Below are positions 1 to 7,801 of a DNA stretch of 59,760 bases, piece after piece (positions within the stretch are counted from its first letter, which is position 1; each line of letters begins with the position of its first letter). A model generated the notes under the pieces. That model made no database searches and was not told where the DNA came from. It saw nothing but the letters and a program-made list of their open reading frames with translations. The DNA is taken from NCBI RefSeq assembly GCF_020640915.1, contig NZ_JADWDC010000025.1, forward strand, positions 1 to 59,760, given 5' to 3'. Source of the stretch: Waterburya agarophytonicola KI4. GTDB lineage: Bacteria; Cyanobacteriota; Cyanobacteriia; Cyanobacteriales; Xenococcaceae. Both the position numbers and the translations under genes were made by a program.

Positions 1-104
1 ATTTTGCGGCATTTTGGCGATCGCTATGTAATTAATTTTGCTTAGGTACTTATATATCAGCTTAAAAGTTAAATATTAAATATTTAATGGATTTAATCGA
101 GTAT

Positions 105-1121
105 TTATTCTTTGACCGAGGCTACATTAAAATCAACTTGATTTAAATTTTTCGATTCTAAAATCGAAGCTATTTTGTTTTGTAAAACACCAGCTAGCCT
201 ATTAACTAAAGAACCTAAAGTATAAGGATTATCCAAGATTAATTTAATACTTTCGATGATTTTCTTGCGCTTAATAGCTTCTAAAACAAGATAGTATGCC
301 AATCTTTTTTGATAGATAATTGAGTTCTCAAATAACACTTTTAATAAGTTAGAATTGCCATGGGACTTAATTTCTCTAGTAATAAATATTTGAGTTATTT
401 TACAAGAATCACTTAAATATTCTGTTGGTTTTCTAGTAGAAAGAGAACTGCTGCGCGTGCGATAATAGTAATAAGCTTCGGGTACTAATACAAAATGGGC
501 TTCCTGTCTCAAACATTCTAAATAGAGAATAAAATCTTCTCCGACATTAATTGCTTCATCATATTCAATACCGTGCTGAAGCAAAAATTTTCGCTTAATT
601 AAAGGCTTAGTGTAGCCAAGACTCCAATTTCTTTTGGCAGTAATGGGATTTGGGCGATCGCTAATTACAAAATTAATAGCGTCGATCGATTCTACAGAAG
701 ATATTTCTTGCTGATTTTCTAGCAGCAAAGTACTCCAAGGTTGAGATTGGCGATCGCGAATCAAGTTTAGATTGTCCGCAACTAAATCCGCATTTTCTCG
801 TTTTGCCACTGACAAAAGCTTTTCTAGCCTTTCTGGCGCGTACCAATCATCGGAATCTAATAGAGCGATCCAATTACCTCTGGCGACTTTGATGCCACAA
901 TTGCGCCCATAGCTTACACCACGATTATGTTTGTTGCAAATTATTTTCAACCGTTTGTCTTTAAAATTGCGAGCAATTTTGACTGTAGAATCTGTAGAAG
1001 CATCGTCAATTAATATTATTTCAAAATCGCGATATGTCTGAGATATAACTGATTCAAGAGCTTGAGCTAAGTAAGCTTCGCTGTTATATGTAGGAATTAT
1101 TATAGATACTTCAGGATTCAT
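105..1121 (-). CDS. Family 2 glycosyltransferase
   Basis: This is a GT-A fold inverting glycosyltransferase that probably adds a sugar to a surface polysaccharide or lipid from a nucleotide-sugar donor; acceptor and sugar cannot be told. The N-terminal domain opens with the family signature VSIIIPTYNSEAYLAQALES, followed by the IILIDDASTDST segment and the metal-binding LLDSDDW (DXD) motif about 90 residues in. The C-terminal third is helical and has no recognised domain. The frame is open further upstream to 1193, but the extra 24 residues (Lys/Phe/Tyr-rich) are outside the family. I therefore start at the ATG at 1121, which places the conserved beta strand directly after the initiator. There is no signal peptide, and the protein is probably cytoplasmic on the membrane face. 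It stands alone, with AT-rich spacers on both sides. Confidence 0.87.
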   Translation of the reverse strand: MNPEVSIIIPTYNSEAYLAQALESVISQTYRDFEIILIDDASTDSTVKIARNFKDKRLKIICNKHNRGVSYGRNCGIKVARGNWIALLDSDDWYAPERLEKLLSVAKRENADLVADNLNLIRDRQSQPWSTLLLENQQEISSVESIDAINFVISDRPNPITAKRNWSLGYTKPLIKRKFLLQHGIEYDEAINVGEDFILYLECLRQEAHFVLVPEAYYYYRTRSSSLSTRKPTEYLSDSCKITQIFITREIKSHGNSNLLKVLFENSIIYQKRLAYYLVLEAIKRKKIIESIKLILDNPYTLGSLVNRLAGVLQNKIASILESKNLNQVDFNVASVKE

Positions 1122-1193
1122 TTTCTTGATTATATAAAGCTTGATATTTCCTATATATGTTGCAGATCTAAAAAATAAGCATTTTTTTCTCAA

Positions 1194-1429
1194 AAAACTC
1201 GAACGCCAATCAGAATTTTTTACAATAAAACTAATACTTATAAGACATTACTAGATCGGTAAACTCGATTACATAATACATTACAGTCTGACTAATAAAG
1301 TTAATTTCAGCTTAATTTTTTGTGAGACTAGTTATAACATATCGTAAACTTCTAAAAAACTAGATAATACTATACCAAGCTCTAAATGCCAGCCATATGT
1401 GATGAAATCATCAAAATTAGCAACTATCG
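1194..1429. other. AT-rich spacer, nothing recognised
   Basis: About 235 bases between the glycosyltransferase and GAF genes, both on the minus strand. I see no open frame, RNA gene or strong terminator. It presumably holds the promoter of the glycosyltransferase gene. Confidence 0.4.
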
Positions 1430-2890
1430 TTAATTATCCAAAGGAGAAGGTGCAAGCTCTCGATCTCTATCTCTGTAGTCTTCTCTGGCTTGCTTCAAGA
1501 CATCTTGGGCTTCATTGCGATCGCGATTAACATCGCTCAACGACTCTCTTAACTTAGAGCTATTCATTGCCATTTTTCTCGCAATTATGGAAATTAGTTT
1601 AATATCTTTTTTAGTTTCTGAAGAACTATTGTGATTAATTAGATTAATTTCTCTGGCTAATAATTTATTGAGATTATCGATCTCGACTAAAACTCTCTTG
1701 GTATTTTGCATTGGTTTGTCGATCTGCTGGATTTTGGTTTGAGCCTGATTAATCTTATTGTGAGTATTATTTAATTCCCTCAAACCCATCTCTACGAGAA
1801 CAGATTGCTCTTTTAATTTTGCCTTAGACAAAGATAAACCTGCGTGAAAGCCAATTTGTTTAAAATTTTCGATTTCACTATCTTGCCAATCTTTAAAACT
1901 AAAACAGTGATGAGCAACCAACAAACCATAAATTTCTCCATTATCGCGATTAATTGGCACTACTAAATTAGCTTTGACCCCGATTTTTGCTAAATTATCT
2001 ACATAACAATCAGTCATTCCCGCTTCGTAGATATTGGAAATAGCACGCACTCTTCCTTGCTGATAGCGATCTATATAGCGATATTCAAAGCAAGGATCTT
2101 TAATAACACTAGCCAAAATAGAAGCCAAGGCAGGGATAGTTGCTTCGGCGACAATCTCTCCTTGATTGCCACTTTGCAAGCCATACACGACAACGCGATC
2201 GCAATTTAAAATTTCTTTTCCTCTGTCTACGGCGATCTGTAATACCTCTTCAGAAGTTGCTGCACCGTAGATTTCTCGTGTAATCTCGTTAAGTAGCTCC
2301 TGGGTTTGCTTGTTGCTGCTTATTTGTTGTTCCAAATCTAAAGTGGCTTTTTGTTGAAACATCTGTTTCATCGTCCAATCAGCCACACTCAGGAGAAATT
2401 CTATCTCTGTTTGTTGCCATTGGCGAGTTCTAACACATTGATGCGTTACCAATAGTCCATAAAGAGAATTGTCGGGGGCTGTTAAAGGTACTACTAAATT
2501 CGATTTGACATCTATTTTAGTTAGATTTTCCACATAACAAGGACTCATTCCTGCTTCATAGATGTTGGTAATTGCGCTAACTCTTCCTCGTTGGTATTTG
2601 TCGATATATCTTGCTTCAAAACAAGGATCTTTAATTGTTGTACCCAAAATTTCAGCGTAGCCAGGGGTAACAGCTTCAGCAGTAATCTTACACATCGATT
2701 CAGACTGCATACTATAAACCACCGCCCGATCGCATTTTAAGGTTTGATAAACAATTTCTACTATTGTTTGGAGAGTTTCTTTTTCTGTGCTTGCACTAGC
2801 AAGTTTGGAGAAAATATTAAGAGGTAAATTGTTGTATTTTGCACCATTGGCGGAAATTTCCGACAACGATCTTGATGGCTGCATAGTCAT
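1430..2890 (-). CDS. Tandem GAF protein of cyanobacteriochrome DXCF type, no catalytic output
   Basis: A 486-residue soluble protein with two GAF domains (about residues 27-178 and 198-362) that are strongly alike. Each carries a DPCF motif (D88-F91 and D265-F268), matching the DXCF motif that supplies the second bilin-linked cysteine in blue/green cyanobacteriochromes. Exactly 28 residues later comes a second cysteine (C118, C295), at the place of the canonical bilin-binding cysteine. The normal partner residue after that cysteine is His; here both domains have Tyr (CYVENL, CYVDNL). Each domain also has the beta-strand LLVTHQC or LLVAHHC. The last 120 residues are a charged, Gln/Asn-rich probable coiled coil. 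I see no kinase, GGDEF or intact MCP signalling domain. It could bind a bilin and act as a light-sensing partner protein, or be a GAF relic that no longer binds pigment. Binding is an inference. Confidence 0.8.
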   Translation of the reverse strand: MTMQPSRSLSEISANGAKYNNLPLNIFSKLASASTEKETLQTIVEIVYQTLKCDRAVVYSMQSESMCKITAEAVTPGYAEILGTTIKDPCFEARYIDKYQRGRVSAITNIYEAGMSPCYVENLTKIDVKSNLVVPLTAPDNSLYGLLVTHQCVRTRQWQQTEIEFLLSVADWTMKQMFQQKATLDLEQQISSNKQTQELLNEITREIYGAATSEEVLQIAVDRGKEILNCDRVVVYGLQSGNQGEIVAEATIPALASILASVIKDPCFEYRYIDRYQQGRVRAISNIYEAGMTDCYVDNLAKIGVKANLVVPINRDNGEIYGLLVAHHCFSFKDWQDSEIENFKQIGFHAGLSLSKAKLKEQSVLVEMGLRELNNTHNKINQAQTKIQQIDKPMQNTKRVLVEIDNLNKLLAREINLINHNSSSETKKDIKLISIIARKMAMNSSKLRESLSDVNRDRNEAQDVLKQAREDYRDRDRELAPSPLDN

Positions 2891-3090
2891 AATATTTTAT
2901 GGAAGTTTTTATATTAATTTGTGCTTAATATTGAAATGACAAATTACTCAAACGCTTATTTTAAGTAGCTTTTATAAATTCGATACCGTAACATTTATGT
3001 ATAATTACTGAAGATTCTAACCTATTTGAGTAATTAATTCCTCCGTATCAGATAGACAAGATAAAATCAAAACCTTTTAAAATGAGTGTT

Positions 3091-3876
3091 TTAGCGGTTT
3101 GATGTCAAGAAATCAATTAAAAGTTGGCTAAATTTTATTGGTTGTTCAAAATGAACATTATGACCTGTTAGTTTTACTATCTCGATCTCCAATAGAGGAG
3201 ATAATGAATTAATCTTTTGATTAATAGCAACAAATTTGGGATCTAATTCGCCAACGATTAACAATATTGGTACTCGAATAAATTCAAGCTGTTCCCACAA
3301 ACAAGGTTGCGCTCCCAAACCCATGTAGCGGAGAGATTTGGCTAACTTGTGAGGATTATTATTTAATCTTCTCGCGATCGCTTGGGGATAATTAGGATGT
3401 TTAATAAAGAAAGTAAATAAAGGATTTTGATACCATTGCTGTAAAAAAAACGCAAAATTCTCTGTTTCTAATTTATTTGCTAGTTTTAAATCTTGTTTAA
3501 TACGTTTTTTTCTTTCTGCCTTGGTTTTTAGTCCTGGAGAAGCAGATTCGAGGATAACTTTAGGAAAATATTGGGGAAAGTAAATTGCCAAATATAATGC
3601 CAGCCTCCCTCCCATGGAATAGCCCACCAGAAAACATTGAGGAATCGATAATTGCTCTAATAATTGAATAATAGCGACTGCCAGTTTGGGCATATAATAA
3701 TCGAGATCGCTTTTCACTTCTGTTTTGCCATGTCCTGGTAAATCGATCGACAAACAACAAAAATCTTTGTTTAATAAATTAATAACTTCCCCAAAATCTT
3801 CGCAACTACCCATAAAACCATGTAAAAATAAGATAACAGGCTTGTTGCGATCGCCTATCAAAACATAATTAATCAT
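3091..3876 (-). CDS. menH: Alpha/beta hydrolase, MenH-like (SHCHC synthase)
   Basis: Probable 2-succinyl-6-hydroxy-2,4-cyclohexadiene-1-carboxylate synthase of phylloquinone (menaquinone-type) synthesis, a cytoplasmic alpha/beta hydrolase. Visible motifs are the oxyanion strand VILFLHGFMGS, the IDLPGHGKTEV segment, the nucleophile elbow GYSMGG with its serine, the acid region VGELDPKF, and the catalytic histidine in TGHNVHFEQP near the C-terminus. Translated from the ATG at 3876 the protein is about 261 residues, the usual MenH length. The frame stays open to an ATG at 4053, which would add 59 residues with no family counterpart. That longer form would also overlap the start of the plus-strand reading frame at 4033, so I prefer the shorter one. 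No strong ribosome-binding site helps the choice. A generic carboxylesterase role is the main alternative. Confidence 0.8.
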   Translation of the reverse strand: MINYVLIGDRNKPVILFLHGFMGSCEDFGEVINLLNKDFCCLSIDLPGHGKTEVKSDLDYYMPKLAVAIIQLLEQLSIPQCFLVGYSMGGRLALYLAIYFPQYFPKVILESASPGLKTKAERKKRIKQDLKLANKLETENFAFFLQQWYQNPLFTFFIKHPNYPQAIARRLNNNPHKLAKSLRYMGLGAQPCLWEQLEFIRVPILLIVGELDPKFVAINQKINSLSPLLEIEIVKLTGHNVHFEQPIKFSQLLIDFLTSNR

Positions 3877-4032
3877 TAAAGTAGTAGGCTCTACCGTAAT
3901 TCCCGTGGTAGACACTAGATATGGTGGGTAGTCAGGTAAGACTAAATCTTTCAGCTTAAAGGGCTGTATTCGAGATTTACTAAATGATTCGGCTGTTTTT
4001 TCTGGTAAATATGTCGGAGAAAATTTAAGCAA

Positions 4033-4420
4033 TGGCGACACAGCAAACAACAATTTTTAATGGTGCGCTAACAGGGGCTACCGAGAATCTTACCTCTGAA
4101 TTTAGCAATGCTATTGGGTTTTACTTAATTGCTCCTGGGGCTGTAGTCGAGTATTGGACTTTGGACAAAATCCAATAATTATTCACTGGCAAGGTAGACC
4201 AAAAGGCGATCGCGAATGGGGCATTTATTCGAGTCGCGATGATTCTTATCGCTGTTTTCTCGCTGGCAAGATTAACTGGTCAAGTGTCGAACTTTTCCAA
4301 CTAAATGATCAAACTACAAATACCTTGCCCTCGGCTGTGTTGATTGTGCCAGAGAGTAAAGTTACTTGTATTGATGGTAAGGCGATCGTTGGTGAAGTTT
4401 TGCTGTCTGATGTGGGATAA
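4033..4420 (+). pseudogene. Small unknown gene split by an apparent frameshift
   Basis: An ATG at 4033 opens a 48-codon frame (begins MATQQTTIFNGALTG, ends in TAA at 4176-4178). A second frame, shifted by -1, is open from before 4154 to 4420 and reads like a genuine globular protein end (IIIHWQGRPKGDREWG, then VESKV-type strands, ending LLSDVG). Joined near position 4152 the two would make a protein of about 130 residues. The crossover lies in a local near-duplication (ttggac occurs twice within 12 bases), a plausible place for an indel. I do not recognise the family. It may be a decayed gene, a sequencing error, or simply two unrelated frames; a programmed shift is less likely because no slippery run is present. 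Confidence 0.42.
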
Positions 4421-4598
4421 GAATTATTGGGGATTCTATTTAATGTTATTAATAGCTCTATTTAAGAGGTTTGCTTTAAAGCGATCGACAAACCTACATT
4501 TACTAACTATTGGCATTACAACCAGTAGTATAGAAAACTATATTTTATATATTTTAGAAAAAATATAATAACTGAATATAATAGAGTCAATATTCTTA

Positions 4599-4694
4599 AC
4601 TGACGTTACGCAGCCAAACGAGACTTCAACAGTTTCACCTATTAGTCGAGAACGGAATATCAATAGTTCAAGACCTCATGTGCGTAACATCAGT
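4599..4694. mobile_element. MITE-like element, 96 bases, with target duplication
   Basis: The sequence starts ACTGACGTTACGCA and ends TGCGTAACATCAGT, terminal inverted repeats that match at 13 of 14 positions. The element is flanked on each side by the same five bases, TCTTA (4594-4598 and 4695-4699), as expected of a target-site duplication. The interior is too short to code for a transposase. This is the footprint of a non-autonomous insertion element moved by a transposase encoded elsewhere. Confidence 0.72.
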
Positions 4695-4839
4695 TCTTAA
4701 CAAGTTTTGAGATCGGCTATAGGATGATAAATAAAATATACAGCCTGTAGTAAAAAATTGGCAAACACAAAGCTACAATCAGCAGCTTTGTACAAAATGC
4801 TTTTTAATAGACATCAAATTTACACAAATATCATCTAAA

Positions 4840-5964
4840 GTGTTTAATTACAAAAACATTAATTTAAAACTACTGGGCTTAACGTTACTGGCAACCGTTG
4901 GATTTCGTAATATTAATGAAGCATCAGCAAAGCTGACACCAACAATTCATACTAGAAATACTAAAAGTTATATTTATACACCAGAGACTAAAGTCAATCC
5001 CCAAACAGAAATACAGATAGCTAATTTAGTTACAGGTTCAATTAATGTTCAACCTGAGTTATTAGAAAGCGGTCAAAAGGATGAGCAATTAGTATTTCGC
5101 GATCCTCAAGAAGATTCGATTTTTGAGTTGAGTAGTTTTTTAGGATTTAATGCTAATAATGATAAAGAAAATCCGAAAACCAAAGTTATTAAAATAGTAT
5201 CTTTATCTTTTTTTTTGCTGCTGTTTGTGCCTTTCGGTATTTTTTATCCCTTCTTTTTATTTTATAAAAAACTTTTAAATGTTGACACAAATTACGATAA
5301 TTTAGTAGACCAGCCTATACAGTTATCTGAAACTTCAGAGTTAATCTCAAAACTACCGATTACATCTTTAAATCCTGAAACTATCAAACTTGAAGAATTA
5401 AATAATATTCAAGCTACAGTATCTAAGCTACAAATTGCCTTTGCTGTTGAGAATGTGGATATAAGGCATAAATTAGCAGAACTTTGTTCCAGTGTAGATC
5501 CCAGGACAGATCGTGGCGTTGCTGAGTTGATGAGAAAAACTATTTCTCTTTTCATTAGTCAAGATGAATGGACTCATATTAGTTGTAGTTCCGAATCTTT
5601 GCCCATCAATCGAGTCAAGGGAGAATTTGAACTAATCTCTGCTACGGAAAAGAGTAAATTTGGAAGGGAAGAGTTAAGTTTGGTTGATACTGAGGAGCGA
5701 TCGCCAAAACCAAATAACTCTCTCCCCACAGATATGCCGAAATATGTAGTAGTTACATTGATCTTATGCACATCTCATACCGAACCTTTGTTTTGGGAGA
5801 TTCGCACTAAAAGGCAGTTGGTGGAAGAATTATCCGAACTAGGAAAAATGCGCCAAGACGATCTCATAAAATTCGATTTATTATGGAATCCTCAAGCAGA
5901 AGCAAAATATTTGAGCAATAATGAATTGTTAAAGAAATACATTGACATGATAAGACTGTTTTGA
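4840..5964 (+). CDS. DUF1517-family membrane protein
   Basis: A 374-residue membrane protein starting at a GTG. The N-terminus has a hydrophobic segment ending in an Ala-rich stretch (NEASA), probably a signal peptide or anchor. A second, strongly hydrophobic transmembrane segment lies at about residues 118-150. The C-terminal half matches the DUF1517 pattern of cyanobacteria and plastids: an AVENV/LAELC helical stretch, TDRGVAELMRKTISLF, the strand YVVVTLILCTSH, and the closing DLLWNPQAEAKYLSNNELL. The role of DUF1517 proteins is unknown to me; thylakoid or plasma membrane location is inferred. The variable linker between the membrane segment and the domain is rich in Asn and Thr. It lies directly after the MITE-like element and before the DUF362 gene in the same direction. 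Confidence 0.8.
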   Translation: MFNYKNINLKLLGLTLLATVGFRNINEASAKLTPTIHTRNTKSYIYTPETKVNPQTEIQIANLVTGSINVQPELLESGQKDEQLVFRDPQEDSIFELSSFLGFNANNDKENPKTKVIKIVSLSFFLLLFVPFGIFYPFFLFYKKLLNVDTNYDNLVDQPIQLSETSELISKLPITSLNPETIKLEELNNIQATVSKLQIAFAVENVDIRHKLAELCSSVDPRTDRGVAELMRKTISLFISQDEWTHISCSSESLPINRVKGEFELISATEKSKFGREELSLVDTEERSPKPNNSLPTDMPKYVVVTLILCTSHTEPLFWEIRTKRQLVEELSELGKMRQDDLIKFDLLWNPQAEAKYLSNNELLKKYIDMIRLF

Positions 5965-6040
5965 TTTTATCTTGGCAAGCAGTTTATTTTCGTCTAAATA
6001 ACCTGAAATCGAAAATTTGCAGAAGATTTAAAATTTTAAA

Positions 6041-6997
6041 ATGTATACAGTAAGCTTAATTCCTGCGGAATCTTACGATTTAGAAGACTTGAAATCTCGT
6101 ATCGAGCATCTGCTAGAACCTTTGGGTGGTATGGGAAAAATTGTCCAACAAGGCAATCGCGTTTTATTAAAACCCAATTTGCTGACTGGAAATCGTCCCA
6201 CCAAAGAATGTATTACCCGTCCTGAAATTGTCTATTGTGTAGCTCAATTAGTCAAAGAAGCGGGGGGACAGCCATTTCTGGGAGATAGTCCTGCTTTTGG
6301 CAGTGCTAAGGGAGTTGCTAAGGCAAACGGCTATTTGCCCTTATGCGAAGAGTTAGACTTGCCTATAATTGAATTTAAAGGTCAGCGTTACTCCACCGAA
6401 AATCCTAATTTCGAGCATCTACGTCTTTCTAAAGAAGCGATGAATGCAGATGTGGTGATAAATTTACCTAAAGTTAAATCCCATATGCAGCTAACTATAA
6501 CCTTGGGGGTAAAAAATCTCTTCGGCTGCGTACCAGGTAAAATGAAGGCTTGGTGGCACATGGAAGCGGGGAAAGATGCCGATCGCTTTGGGGAAATGAT
6601 TGTGGAAACAGCCAGAGCAATATCTCCCAACTTAACTATCATTGATGGCATTATCGGTCATGAAGGTAACGGCCCTAGCGGTGGAGAACCGAGAGAATTA
6701 GGCATACTCGGCGCATCTACTGATGTCTTTGCTTTAGATCGGGCGGTAATTGATATCTTGAACGTCGATCCAATGACCGTTCCTACTCTATCTGCACAGT
6801 TTAAACAGGGTCTTTGCACCAAATTAACAGAGATTGAATTTCCCTACTGTAAGCCCGCAGATTTACAGGTATCGGATTGGAAATTACCCGATGCTCTAAT
6901 GCCAATTGATTTTGGACTTCCTCGTGTATTGCGCTCTACTTTCAAGAATTTCTACATTCGCTTTATTAAAGAGCCAATGAAAACTTATAGCAAATAA
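6041..6997 (+). CDS. DUF362 domain protein
   Basis: A 318-residue soluble protein that matches the DUF362 family along most of its length. Key segments are VLLKPNLLTGNRP near residue 45, GGQPFLGDSPAFGSAKG, ADVVINLPKVKSHMQLTITL with the GVKNLFGCVPG segment, and the IDGIIGHEGNGPSGGEPREL loop. Family members are often fused to or sit beside ferredoxin-like domains; here no [4Fe-4S] CxxCxxC cluster motif is visible in the C-terminus, so only the DUF362 core is present. The biochemical function is not established. It follows the DUF1517 gene with 76 bases between, same strand, and converges on the DUF4230 gene. Confidence 0.83.
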   Translation: MYTVSLIPAESYDLEDLKSRIEHLLEPLGGMGKIVQQGNRVLLKPNLLTGNRPTKECITRPEIVYCVAQLVKEAGGQPFLGDSPAFGSAKGVAKANGYLPLCEELDLPIIEFKGQRYSTENPNFEHLRLSKEAMNADVVINLPKVKSHMQLTITLGVKNLFGCVPGKMKAWWHMEAGKDADRFGEMIVETARAISPNLTIIDGIIGHEGNGPSGGEPRELGILGASTDVFALDRAVIDILNVDPMTVPTLSAQFKQGLCTKLTEIEFPYCKPADLQVSDWKLPDALMPIDFGLPRVLRSTFKNFYIRFIKEPMKTYSK

Positions 6998-7019
6998 ATA
7001 AAATTATTATCTGTTTGAG

Positions 7020-7760
7020 TTAATTAACTACTATTGGAGATAGCTGTTCGCCTTCAGAAACTGTTTGTCGATCGCGGTTAAATTCACAAGATGCAGGTAC
7101 TGTGGTATTTACTTTGACTCGTTCGTAACCGAGATTAGTCAATAGTTGAGAAATACTTTCTTGCGCTCTAAGATTGGCATTGTCTAAAATACCTCCATCA
7201 CAGGCAGTTTTTACAATTTCTTGTAGGGTACTTCTTTGAGCCAAGGTTTGTAATTGTGGTGCAACATCAGGTCCTAAATTGAGAAATCCGCGGTCGTAAT
7301 CATAAACGCGAGAGCGATCGACATCAATTTTGCGATCTAATATTTTGGCTGTTGGTAAATCTATTTCAATCCTTTGACGGTCAATCTGAATATCTTGACT
7401 GGTTAATTCTCCCAGATCAACCCCTGCTCGAATTTCCCCTTGAGCAATATAAAGTAAACGAGTAGTGGCGATAGGAAGATCTCCCAATTTCCTTTCGGCA
7501 GAAGTCGGTACAATTTTTTCCATAGTTTGTACTGTAGTTGTCAACTCTTGCAGATTTTGTAAACGCTCCACAATTAAAGTTGAACTATCTATTTTAAGTT
7601 TGACTGGTTGGGGTTTAAATAGATTGCCCACAAAATTTAAAGCGCGATCGCTCGTATGCCAGAGACTAAAAATAATTAGTAAAACAATTAAATTTATTCC
7701 CCCAACACTCAGCAAAATTAATTGCTGCCAAAATGGGAGGTCAGCTTTAGAAGTTTTCAT
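7020..7760 (-). CDS. DUF4230 domain membrane protein
   Basis: A 246-residue protein with one N-terminal transmembrane segment (about residues 10-33, LILLSVGGINLIVLLIIFSL) and an exported or lumenal domain. The domain matches DUF4230: ERLQNLQELTTTVQTMEKIV, the RLLYIAQGEIRAGVDLGEL strand pair, DRQRIEIDLPTAKIL, and a C-terminal helix/strand ending before a single Cys (VPASCEF). The family is common in cyanobacteria and Gram-positives and has no assigned reaction. It lies 41 bases downstream of the large kinase/TPR gene on the same strand, so the two may be co-transcribed. Confidence 0.8.
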   Translation of the reverse strand: MKTSKADLPFWQQLILLSVGGINLIVLLIIFSLWHTSDRALNFVGNLFKPQPVKLKIDSSTLIVERLQNLQELTTTVQTMEKIVPTSAERKLGDLPIATTRLLYIAQGEIRAGVDLGELTSQDIQIDRQRIEIDLPTAKILDRKIDVDRSRVYDYDRGFLNLGPDVAPQLQTLAQRSTLQEIVKTACDGGILDNANLRAQESISQLLTNLGYERVKVNTTVPASCEFNRDRQTVSEGEQLSPIVVN

Positions 7761-7801
7761 AGATGAATTTGTATTATTAAAAGATATTTAATAATTCTAT
7801 T

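Noticed and set aside
3877-4053. 59-residue N-terminal extension of the MenH-like gene
   Set aside because: Codon use is acceptable but the extension is not part of the family, would overlap the plus-strand start at 4033, and the shorter form has the usual length.
4344-4568. Plus-strand frame of 74 codons
   Set aside because: Overlaps the preceding frame, begins at a non-ATG start and has a composition typical of a chance AT-rich frame.
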